64,000 nt of DNA from Kappaphycus alvarezii (Eukaryota; Rhodophyta; Florideophyceae; Gigartinales; Solieriaceae): positions 3,391,009 through 3,455,008 of the forward strand of contig NADL03000451.1 of NCBI GenBank assembly GCA_002205965.3. The letters are read 5' to 3'. The notes beneath the pieces are model-generated. The model made no database searches and was not told the DNA's origin. It saw only the letters and a program-made list of their open reading frames with translations. Below are positions 21,555 through 29,783 of this stretch, piece after piece. Each line of letters starts with the position of its first letter. Position 1 is the stretch's first letter. The translations under genes were made by a program, and so were the position numbers.

Positions 21555-21559
21555 AACTG

Positions 21560-22190
21560 TACGCCATTCGTATGCTCTTAGAAGCGTTGCTTGCCTCCTG
21601 GAATCCCTTTATCTCCCTGTCATAGCTCTCATTGTTGATGGGGTGTTCAGGTCCTGCACCTGTACAGTACTGTAGATGGTAATACTCAAAAGTCTCTCAC
21701 AACCCCGGTTGGCGCATGCATCTTTTAAAATATTCTGCAACGAAAATGTAGAGTCACAGCCCAAAAGTTGTGAACACGTGTAGCGCGCGGCAAGGTTGCT
21801 GGTGGAATTCTACTGTAAGCCCCACAGGCCGAGCTTAGAATATCTGAAACAACTACTGACTGTTGTGCTTAACGGGTCGGCTTACCCTTACTGCGGCAAG
21901 AAAAATGTTTACTTCTTCTGTCTGATGACCGATTATGCTTCTCTTGGACTTGCTCCGCTACTCGGTACGTAAGCCCTTATATAGATCTTTTATAGCCCCT
22001 CTGCACTGTGCAGTATGTAAAAGTACAGTACCGTGCATTGTAATTTTAGGCCACTATGAAAATTAAATCTAGTGGCTGCAGTAGCATTTTTGTACTAAAT
22101 TAATATCTTAAAAAATGGGAACTCCTGCTGAGCTGTTACAGATGCTGCGCTGTCACAGAAAACAGTTTTCTCGCTGCGCTTGCACCATCA
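21560..22190. other. Flank between Harbinger nuclease and gypsy-2 LTR
   Basis: No gene seen. It contains CTGTACAGTACTGTAG near 21661 and AAAGTACAGTACCGTGC near 22020. A hairpin with arms GGCCACTA and TAGTGGC lies at about 22050-22077. I looked here and near 19100-19250 for Harbinger terminal inverted repeats and did not find a pair. Confidence 0.4.
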
Positions 22191-22192
22191 TG

Positions 22193-22335
22193 CGTTGGTG
22201 TCTGTCGTTGTGTTGCCTCTGTTTACTCGCGCGCACCCGACGCTTTGCCTATATATATAGGCAAGCGCCGAAATGCATATGGTCAAAAGCGGCCGGAGCT
22301 TCCTAGACAACAAATAAATTTCAGCGATGTAGACT
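22193..22335 (-). repeat. gypsy-2 LTR, left copy (empty site for the MITE)
   Basis: Shares TGTCGTTGTGTT, GCGCGCACCCGACGCT, GCCGAAATGCAT and CTTCCTAGA with the right copy. It includes the palindrome GCCTATATATATAGGC at 22247-22262. It lacks the MITE present in the right copy at the equivalent TA (22304-22305). Confidence 0.85.
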
Positions 22336-22440
22336 AGGAATACAAATACAACCCGCAAAGCACAGTATTGTACTGTACTGTACTTATAAAAATAATTAAA
22401 AACAATGCACAAGGCAACGTTTGTCCCCATCACCACCTCG
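22330..22440. repeat. Short dispersed repeat, copy 1
   Basis: Similar to 33160-33245. Shared blocks are ATACAAATAYAACC, an ACAGTA/TGTAC cluster, TAAAAACAAT and CACAAGGCAACGTTTGTCCC. Both copies lie beside retroelement coding sequence. Confidence 0.75.
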
Positions 22441-22453
22441 CCTCCAAAACGGA

Positions 22454-22928
22454 TCACGGGGCCGCATGCTGTACTGTACGTTTCAGTATTTCAAATTGCC
22501 AGCCCTTCCAGCCCTCCAAACCCGAGCTTCGACACCAAAAAACCTGCTTGTTTGCTCCTGCTTCCTGATTTATTCTTGGCTTGCGCACTTTCTCGCGCGT
22601 CTTCTTCAGAGCCTTCTGGATTTCTGTGCCTTGTTCGACTGCTGCGCCTTCCTGTCTCGAACGACTTCTGGACTTATACGGCGCCCCTTCTCTGCTTGCT
22701 CGGGTTGGACGTTTTCCCGGATTGTACTCCTTTGCTGGTGCTTCCTGGCTTGTGCGCCTTCTGGACTTGTATGGCTTCTTCATGGCCATTCTCTCTCCTC
22801 ACCATCCTATTTTCCTCTGCTGTTGGTGGCACAAAGACGGTGACCCAGAAGATGAGAAGTACGGGGGGCAGTTTCAGACTGCCTGCATACTCGTGGAAGT
22901 GGATCATTAGTTGTGCACAAACAACACA
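22454..22928. other. Degenerate tandem repeat region
   Basis: The plus strand carries imperfect repeats around CTTCTGGACTTRTAYGGC and GCGCCTTC (about 22600-22790). On the minus strand these give a Lys/Arg/Ser/Gln-rich peptide with units like PYKSRRRTSQEAPA. No family recognised. It sits between the gypsy-2 LTR and the H3-like pseudogene. Confidence 0.5.
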
Positions 22929-23105
22929 ATGTCGCGGACAAAGCAGTTGGCTAGGTTGACTACGAGAGGCAAAGCGCCGCGAAAGAAGATCGATACCAAG
23001 GCGGGGAGTACAGTACTTCGATGGAAGCGAACGCCGAAGCCCATTCCAAACTAACTCCCCACACAAGGGCATGTAGCGGCCGTCATTGAGCGCAATCGAA
23101 GGTGA
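22929..23105 (+). pseudogene. Histone H3 N-terminal tail-like pseudogene
   Basis: Seen: an ATG at 22929 opens MSRTKQLARLTTRGKAPRKK, followed by IDTKAG. Position by position this follows the H3 tail: R2, T3, K4, Q5, A7, R8, T11, G13, K14, A15, P16, R17, K18, T22, K23 and A24 are kept, and K9 is Leu. Then similarity weakens (KPIPN), a TAA falls about where Tyr41 of H3 would be, and the same frame continues with GHVAAVIERNRR. That resembles the H3 segment before the alpha-N helix. The frame ends in TGA at about 23105. The histone-fold part is absent. It is flanked by gypsy-2 sequence, so it is probably a captured and decayed H3 fragment. Chance is unlikely given the tail identity, but the downstream match is tentative. 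Confidence 0.7.
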
Positions 23106-23370
23106 AGGTTAAGGTGGGTAGCTTCAAGCGGTAGGGTTCACAGAGATTCAACAGGTTACATCAATAGATTGACATCTACTTTGCACTTCATTGCTTCTAG
23201 GTTTCTCTGGTGATGCTGATACTTCTTAGAAGATTATCCATCAACAACAAGAGGGTAGCAAATGAAGATCTTGTAAACATGTGTATGAAAACATCAAAAC
23301 AAACATATTATTCAAGAAATATAAAAACAACAGAACAAATCATATTATTCAAACAAATAGGAGAAAAATT
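23106..23370. other. Non-coding stretch in gypsy-2
   Basis: AT-rich, with repeated CAAAACAAACATATTATTCA-like blocks (23297-23354, two imperfect copies). No gene seen. Confidence 0.5.
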
Positions 23371-23373
23371 CTG

Positions 23374-23729
23374 CTAATGGGTAAATCCACGGCCGCCATG
23401 ATAAGCAGGAATGGAATGCACTAATATTTCCGGTTTCTGGGGCGAACCAAAAAAGTAACCAAACGCCTTGCGTGGATAGCACGTCGGGAGTGGCGTCCAC
23501 CATACGAGGTCATCCAATACATCGGGTGATCTCCTTTCCATATCTGGCACGGCCCGAAGTATCCGGACTTGAGAGATGGCCACTTCACTATTGTCGATAA
23601 GCCCGCTCCAAGTGCGACAAGGACCCGGTCGCCGATTCCTAACCCCAAAGGTTCCGCGAATGCCTTATTTGTCAATAAACACTCCTTTTCATCCCTTCTT
23701 CGTGCCCAGAGTGCTACGTTTGCTAACAA
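23374..23729 (-). pseudogene. gypsy-2 integrase C-terminal domain
   Basis: Seen: 23421-23729 reads LLANVALWARRRDEKECLLT, then GLGIGDRVLVALGAGLSTIV, KWPSLKSGYFGPCQIWKGDH and a basic tail. Known: GD.VLV......K......GPC.I is the gypsy integrase C-terminal domain. The same order is found in gypsy-1 and gypsy-3. Upstream the sequence jumps to the H2C2/RNase H boundary without a catalytic core, so about 200 codons are missing. The position fits a deletion rather than an alternative gene structure. Confidence 0.85.
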
Positions 23730-23779
23730 CTACAATCTGCGGTGGCTCTCCGTGTCCATATCTTCGTGGAATCTGTGGA

Positions 23780-24255
23780 TTATCGACGTCCTATCCTCAA
23801 GGAAGGGGACATTCTTGAGTCCTGTTTTTGTGTTCGAAGTAGTTTAACTTCACTAATCATGAAGCGCTTCGCCATACGCTTGATTGCACGCCTCTTGGTT
23901 TCGTCTTCTTCTTCTATCTTAAACTCCTTAAGATAACGGGCGACATCAATTAGATGGGATTCCAATGACCGGCTCTCCACGACAGCGACTGAACCAACTG
24001 TTTCAACCAAGTCTCTTTAATCGACCCCTGTGGATGGTGTGGAACCAGTAGGGACAGCTCGTGACAGGTAGTCCGAGGCGCCATTTTTTGACGCGGCCTA
24101 TACTCTACGTCGAACTCGTACTCAGCAAGAAAGTCAATCCAACGCGCCAACCTTCCATGGATTTCGTTCATAATAAAGGCGTAGCGAAGGGCTGGGTGAT
24201 CGGTAACCAACCTGAATGTTTTTAACGACAACACGTATACCCGAAACTTCAGCAA
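23780..24255 (-). pseudogene. gypsy-2 RNase H end and start of integrase
   Basis: Seen: 23950-24255 reads LSLKTFRLVTDHPALRYAFI, then GRLARWIDFLAEYEFDVEYR. This is the C-terminal block of gypsy RNase H (TDH..L......R..RW...L..Y.F...Y..G). A second frame (23780-24010) continues ESRSLESHLIDVARYLKEFK and EDETKRRAIKRMAKRFMISE, the start of the integrase zinc-binding region. It is cut before the HHCC residues. Inactive because of the frameshift and deletion. Confidence 0.85.
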
Positions 24256-24349
24256 GACGAAAAGTACCGCTAGAGCTTCCCTTTGACATGTGGAATAGTT
24301 TTTTTAATCCAAAATCATGGTGCGGCGAGCGTAATGCACGGGGTGTATC

Positions 24350-25541
24350 TTACCGTATTCCTCTCTGGGCGAGTACTGTTCCTACTGCGATGCTTAAAGC
24401 GTCAGCTTCTACTATAAATGGGGAGTCGAAGTCTTGAAATTCCAGAACCGGTGGGTTGTTGAGCATCTCTTTGAAAGTCTCGAATGTCTCCATCATTTCC
24501 TTTGTCCGGTTGAAATCCTTATTGCCAGATGTAGAAGCACGTAATGCGGCGAAATTCTTGGCGAAGTCACGAATAAAACGGCGATAATAACCGGCAAGGC
24601 CAGGGAAACCGCGCAACTCAATCGTATCCCTCGGAAAAGGTGATTCCTTGATAGCCTAATATTCACTTTGTCGACGTGAACTCCGTTTCTGTAAACTTTG
24701 TCTCCTAGCAACTTCACAGCTGGTTTCGCAAAGTCACACTTAGTGATCTTGAGCTTCAAGCTAGCCTTCCGACAGCGTCTAAAATTATGTTTAAGTGATC
24801 AATGTACTCCTAGACGGAGTTAGAAAAGACAGCAACATCGTTAAAGTAAACGCGAGCAAAGGGAATGTCCCGTAAAAAATATTCCGTCATGCGCTGAAAA
24901 GTTGAAAGCGCATTCATGAGACCAAAGAGCATAACCTCAAACTTGAACGTCCCATAACGGAAAAAACCGTAGTTATCTCCTTACATTCCTCGCTCATGCA
25001 AACCTGTCAGTTTCCTGCGATCAAGTCGAGGGTAGTGAATATAGAGCTACCTTTTGGGTCATCGAATATTTCTTCTATTTTGGGCATAGGAAAACGATCA
25101 GCCTTCATCCTACAGTTCAAAGTTCGGTAGTCCACACAGAATCGGGGCTTCCCGTCCTTCTTGGAGGCGATCAATACAGCAAAGGACCATGCCGAAGACG
25201 CTGGGTAAGTATAACTGTTTCAGCATTTAATCAACTTCTTGTCGGACCCTATCATTGTGACTTGGAGCCAGGCAACGAGCTCTGTGGTAAACTCGATTTT
25301 GGTTCTTTAGCTCAAACTTGTGTTCCACTGGAACCGCGGCGGGACGGAGCTCGTTAATCTTCCAAGCGACTATTCCATTGCTACGGAGGTAATCATTTAT
25401 TCGCGCTTTGTCTTCTCCTCGACGGTGCGCTAGACGAACCCTCAGAGTGCCACGGACTTCATCTTCTTCTTCATCGGTGAGTCTCTCTTCGCCAGAAGGC
25501 TTCTCATCTTCTTGTTCCACCACGTCTCCGCGGATGAACAA
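24350..25541 (-). pseudogene. gypsy-2 reverse transcriptase and RNase H start
   Basis: Seen: 25227-25541 is the region before RT (AWKINELRPAAVPVEHKFEL). Between 24800 and 25200 the fingers and palm can be followed through several stops, including a FARVYFNDVAVFSN-like box where YLDD has become YFND. 24493-24759 has MKLKITKCDFAKPAVKLLGD. 24350-24616 has RGFPGLAGYYRRFIRDFAKN and the start of RNase H (NPPVLEFQDFDSPFIVEADA). Known: gypsy RT order. The first catalytic Asp of the box is lost, and the frame is broken at least three times. Confidence 0.85.
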
Positions 25542-25559
25542 AACAAGTTTTTCTTCGGA

Positions 25560-26100
25560 CTAATCCGATGAATCCGGTCCAGCGCTCGAATCGGATGTGA
25601 AATTTTCGCTGGGAGTACTGATATCTTCGCCTTCCACAAGTCTCTTATCGGTCTCTTTCGCGTTAGGTTCGAGCAGTAGCGCGACTTCTTCGGACCCTAT
25701 GTACAGGAGCACACTCTGTGCTCCAAAGTCTAGGCTCGGGCGCATACATGCGAGTTGAGAAAATACGGCGGACATAACGTTGGATACTGCCCCAGAGTCT
25801 AGCAATGCCCAAACTTCAGTGCCATAAACCTGAATTTGTACAACCCGCAATACGCGAGGATCCGGGTTGAACACGACAGCGACGCGAGGTACTGACTGCT
25901 TCTCGAGCAAACAGCGCATTACCTTGGTAGCTTTATCTGCATACCCACGAAGGAGCTGGCCAAACGTCAGACCGCAGTTGGCATTCGCAACTTCCGACAC
26001 GAGGTCGTATTTGCCCACGTACCCTTGGATCTTGTTCGGGTTTTCTTTCGCGCGATTGTTCTCTTTCGGCTTCCTCTTGCAGTTTAAATTAGCGGAAGTA
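25560..26100 (-). pseudogene. gypsy-2 retropepsin-like protease and linker
   Basis: Seen: upstream KPKENNRAKENPNKIQGYVG, then LVSEVANANCGLTFGQLLRG, a linker shared with the other two gypsy elements. After it comes QVYGTEVWALLDSGAVSNVM, the aspartic protease active site with an intact DSGA. The frame then runs to an acidic Ser-rich end (STPSENFTSDSSAGPDSSD). It aligns with gypsy-3 62053-62718. The reading frame from about 26018 to 25560 is unbroken. The structured repeat at 26106-26676 interrupts the region between this and gag. Confidence 0.85.
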
Positions 26101-26105
26101 CTATA

Positions 26106-26676
26106 TCCATCTCATCTCGACTGACTATACCCAACCTTCACATCATTTCGCTCGGCGACCGCGCACAGCGTGGGCGCCGGACCTTCATCCGGATCTTCCC
26201 TCAGGAGATTGCCCGTCACGGCTGCAGAGCTCTCGCTGCAACGTTCTTGTCGATGGCCACATCGAGCGGATTGCCTCTGCGAGCCCCAACGCACGTGGGA
26301 CGAACTGGGAAAGGTGTATAAGGATGAATCTACTACTCGGACAAGGTTTTCGAAGTACAACGTCCAATGCCGCGCTCAAATCTTCCGTCATTTTGACGGA
26401 CTGCGAGGGGTTTTGTCTTTAAAGCCTTGCGGGCTTGTCGCCAAGCTCGCTCGTCCGGAGATCTCGCCGTTGTCGTCGCCGCCTTTATCTGTATGACTAT
26501 CTGCTTACAGCGGGAGCTTTTTAAGCCTCCTGAATCCTCGGTTCAGTAGGAGTTTTCTTCCGGTCCCTTTCTCGTTTGAGTGGGCAATTGGTTCAGCCAT
26601 TGCCCGGAATCGTCAGTCTAGCAGAACCCGAGGTCCTGTGTAGTGCGGAATTGTCTTCAAACAATAAAGCATCATT
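26106..26676 (+). repeat. Structured hairpin repeat, copy B (most complete)
   Basis: It joins a 5' half (26106-26320, also found alone at 3965-4183 on the minus strand) to a 3' half (26311-26676, also found alone at 18675-19056). The 3' half keeps CCGTCATTTTGACGG, AAGCC/GGCTT, CTGAA/TTCAG and GGGCAAT/ATTGCCC hairpins. Other stems seen in copy A are partly decayed here. It ends in CAATAAAGC. It lies in the opposite orientation inside the gag-protease region of gypsy-2. I saw no clear target duplication. Confidence 0.8.
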
Positions 26677-26748
26677 ATACCTTCAATAAATTACGCACTT
26701 CTTCTACATGGAGGGAATGAGGGAAAAAATCGGGCTTGCCGTGGGTTA

Positions 26749-27826
26749 TTAACGAGATAGGATATCGGAACCCCCTTGTAGTTTCCTGGAAGAAGCTTTT
26801 TTGCTTCTTCCAGGAATGACACTTTGGTCAGAATTTTCCCTCGGCAGTTCTTTTCGTTGCATTAATGAATTCTTGGATAGCAGAATCGGTGTCTGAACCG
26901 CTTTCACTGACAACATTAACCTGAATTGATTTTCCATTTTCCTCCTTCTCGTTTGTATCGTGAAATTGTGAAGACCTATCTCTAGCGGCAGACCACCAAA
27001 TGACTTGAACGACCGGTCTTTCCGCAATAAGAGCAACGCGTATTGCGGTCGGAATTCTTCTCGCAATTCATGGAGTTGTGACCTTGTTCGTTCAAATAAG
27101 AGCACGGACAAACTTTTTTGCCCCTCTGTTGTGCCGGCGAGGGTACTGCACCGTTATCTCCCTTCTTATTCGTTAAAAACAATATCAGTGGGGAGATATC
27201 TACAGCTAGAGCGTCCACTTTTTTCTCGATGTTTCTGGAACGGGATTCCGGACGAACTAACAACTTGGCTGGTGGGACGTCTGGAACTCGGCTTGAAGGG
27301 CCAAAGAACATGAGGCGATTCGAGTGAAAGTCTTTTAGAGCCTGTTTGATGCTTGAGTAATCTCGAGGCCCACGGAAAGCTAAAAAATGCTTTAACTCCT
27401 CGTGGCGACAGACAGCGGTCCGTAAAAGTCCAAATATTGCAACTTTGTTGAAGCCGGCTTTCTAATAAAGGCGGTCCATCTCCTTCAGGGAGACAACAAT
27501 GTTTTCAATGTCGAGTCCAACTTCTAAAGCTTGTCGGATGACGTCTTGAGGATCTTTTCCTTGACGAAATGCTTGAAGAATTTTTGCACGACAATGAATT
27601 AGTCTCTTGTGTCTTCTACGAGTTCGTCATTCGAGGCGAATGCATCGCAGTAGAAATCGAAATCCACGCCACCTAGGTGTCCAAGAAGAGCAAGTGCTTT
27701 CTCTGAATTTAGTCTAGAGGCAATAACGACGTTTTCATAGAAAAGGAAGAATTTCCGCACATCGTTAGTGCCGTCGAACACTACCGTGCCGGCGCCGGGA
27801 GTTTCAGTCCTGCGCAAAAGTACCAT
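26749..27826 (-). pseudogene. gypsy-2 gag
   Basis: Seen: the start at 27826 opens MVLLRRTETPGAGTVVFDGT, then NDVRKFFLFYENVVIASRLN and ALALLGHLGGVDFDFYCDAF, the capsid N-terminus shared with gypsy-1 and gypsy-3. After stops, 26982-27311 has CSYLNEQGHNSMNC (CX3CX4HX4C-like) and CSYCGKTGRSSHLV, a second knuckle whose His is Arg. 26749-27111 is the downstream spacer in another frame. Known: gypsy gag with CCHC knuckles. The terminal repeat reaches to within about 11 bases of the start codon, which is unusually close. Confidence 0.85.
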
Positions 27827-27836
27827 GTTTGTGTCG

Positions 27837-28405
27837 GTCGTTGTGTTTACTCTTTACTAGCGCGCACCCGACGCTACGCCTACATATGTAGGCAAGCACC
27901 GAAATGCATGTGGCAAAAAGTGGCCGGCGCTTCCTAGTGTCTACTGGACCGTTGTCCTCATATGAGGACTACTTTTAGCACTTCTTTTTCAACACAAATT
28001 TTTTTGACCTCCGCGCATTTCTTGTCCCTCCGCATTAGGTCATGATTGTAGATGACTGATCAAAACAAACTTTTCAAGATTGTTGACCTTGGTTAAGGCT
28101 AGAGCAATTTTCCCTCACCATCGTCGGCTCTGCAAGAAGTTGTGAAAACGACTTCATTTTGGAAGGAAATATAGCTCGTATTATCGTAGGGGGTTTCAGA
28201 AACGAGGGCTCATGTACAGTAAGAATTACCGTACTGTAAATTAAAACAAAAAATCCTCTTTTGCAGTAAACATTTCGAGCTTCCAAAACATTTACGTTTA
28301 TAAATTGAACGGAGACTGTCCTCATATGAGGACAAAGTGTGCCGCATAAGAGGACAGTGCTATGACGGATAGACACTAGAAATCAAGTAAAGTTCAGTAC
28401 TGTAG
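27837..28405 (-). repeat. gypsy-2 LTR, right copy, interrupted by a MITE
   Basis: LTR parts 27837-27936 and 28377-28405 flank the MITE. Together they align with 22193-22335, including TAGAAATCAAGTAAAGTTCAG against TAGACAACAAATAAATTTCAG after the insertion point. A palindrome, GCCTACATATGTAGGC, lies at 27878-27893. Confidence 0.85.
27937..28376. mobile_element. MITE copy 1 (440 bp, TA target)
   Basis: Ends GTGTCTA and TAGACAC, flanked by TA on both sides. Inside each end lies the palindrome TGTCCTCATATGAGGACA or a decayed form of it. A second copy lies at 36789-37231. It has no coding capacity. The TA duplication points to a Tc1/mariner-type transposase. The uninterrupted LTR at 22304 is the empty site. 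Confidence 0.92.
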
Positions 28406-28836
28406 TCTACAGTGCGCGAAATGCTTATAGAGTACCCCTGTTTTTAACAATATTTCAATAAATATGGCTTGGATTGAACTGAAACTTGGCATACATCAGC
28501 TTCTGTACCTATTATATAAAGGGGCAAAATTTCAAATCAATCCAGTTATTTTATCTTAAAAAATATTGAAAACGGCTACCAAGAAACATTATGAGTAAAA
28601 ATATACACAGTATACAGTATATACTGCCAAGGGGGGTGAACCGCTTATAGAATATAACTGATAAAAAAGCTATTCCCGCCATTTTCAGGCACCCAGTTGT
28701 CACTCCAACCATCAGGAAGACCAAAGCAGTGACCGTCTTCGTCTCCAAACAATTCAGATGCCTCGAGGATTGCGCCTAGCTCGTCTTTTATCATTGATGT
28801 ACAGTCCAAATGTGCAACGTTGCAAAGTACTTAAAA
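28406..28836. other. Region between gypsy-2 LTR and non-LTR element
   Basis: AT-rich. Two similar blocks, GCTTATAGAGTA (28423) and GCTTATAGAATA (28643), each follow a CAGT start, hinting at Tc1-like ends. A palindrome, CAGTATATACTG, lies near 28617. A short minus-strand ORF is listed separately. Confidence 0.4.
28645..28794 (-). CDS. Short acidic ORF of unknown function
   Basis: 49 codons opening MIKDELGAILEASELFGDED, with an acidic, Trp- and Gly-containing middle (LPDGWSDNWVPENGG) and a stop after SYIL. The composition looks more protein-like than the neighbouring shadows, but I do not recognise it. It lies just past the 3' end of the non-LTR element and could be a relic of a DNA transposon. 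Real function is doubtful. Confidence 0.2.
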   Translation of the reverse strand: MIKDELGAILEASELFGDEDGHCFGLPDGWSDNWVPENGGNSFFISYIL

Positions 28837-29781
28837 TTAAGTTGGAATTGGGTGACTAAGCTCTGCGTGTTGCGGTGCGCGGCAAAGTACGGATGCTGCA
28901 CATGTTGACCAGATTGAGTAGCTAAGCTTCTGATACAGGCAAGTCTTCACTCCCCCAGTCGAGCATCCGCTACGAGACGCTGTTGCTGCCGCGCATGTCT
29001 CTATAACCTTGGATGTTTCTAAAGAAGGTGTTCCTAACGAGTCGAAGGCTAGTGGTACAAAATCCCATCCTAGCCTTGATCGTCCCGGCATTGCCTCGCC
29101 TGGAATCGCTGCCACTTTCGCAGCTAAGTCTCTCTTCTTCCGCTTTCCTGCTGCGTTTGCAACAGCTCGCGCTTCTCGTGCTGCCATTGACTTATAGCTC
29201 TCTTGGAACGGGGATGATACAGTCACGTCATACGCCACTGGGGAGGGGACTGGGTGTTTGTTGCATCAGACCTTGGGTATACCAGAATGTCCGCGGGTCG
29301 CGCGTTCAGTCCAGGAAGTAGGTACTTCACTTCGTATTGAACGCTGACTCCTGCTGCCTTGAACAGCTCTCGGCCAAGTACCTTTCCCACCGCTGTGTGA
29401 CAGTTGGTCCATCCGAGACCTTTGTTGCATAAGTCTGCTGCATGGTCTCCTACAGCGTCCATGGGCCTGTGGCACTCCGCGCACCGCAGCGGAGCAGTGT
29501 CATCAAATACGGGCACTCCAGATGGCGACGGAGCATTACTGTCCACATCTCGTCGTACGTTCGGTTGACTGCAACGGATGCGCAGTCAGGAACGCTGCTG
29601 CAGGCGTCCCCATGTATGCTTGGCGGCGAATGCTTTGCCGAATATCTTCTTCCGAGTGCGTTGCGGGGTTGGGGAATCTCGCCCATTCATCATCCTTCCA
29701 GAAGGACTTTGCTGCCGACTCGCACCAGGCTCGATATAGAACATTGTGTGGATTATCGGGCTTGGCAGCAAGGCTGGCCAC
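28837..29781 (-). pseudogene. Non-LTR element: Cys/His motif and restriction-like endonuclease
   Basis: Seen: FWKDDEWARFPNPATHSEED (29781 on), then in another frame LRCAECHRPMDAVGDHAADL and C (29546-29223). This is a CX2C...HX4C motif. It continues EVKYLLPGLNARPADILVYP and, after a spacer and frame break, YDVTVSSPFQESYKSMAARE (29238-28837), then VAAIPGEAMPGRSRLGWDFV and a C-terminal ILE/Ala-rich helix. Known: in R2-type proteins a CCHC motif precedes an (R/K)PD...(D/E)xT nuclease core that nicks the target DNA. The spacing here fits. A frameshift near 29240 separates the two catalytic halves. Confidence 0.82.
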
Positions 29782-29783
29782 TG

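Larger units (their letters stand above)
22193..28405 (-). mobile_element. gypsy-2: Ty3/gypsy retrotransposon with nested insertions
   Basis: A left LTR-like repeat (22193-22335) and its right mate (27837-28405, split by a MITE) bound minus-strand gag, protease, RT, RNase H and an integrase tail. Nested inside are a structured repeat (26106-26676), a histone H3-like pseudogene, and an extra kilobase between the LTR and the integrase end. The integrase catalytic core is missing. The element belongs to the same clade as gypsy-1 and gypsy-3. Confidence 0.85.

Noticed and set aside
22454-22789. Basic repetitive minus-strand frame (PYKSRRRTSQ units)
   Set aside because: Degenerate tandem repeat; looked at as a possible nucleic-acid-binding protein, but the units decay and no start or domain is clear.
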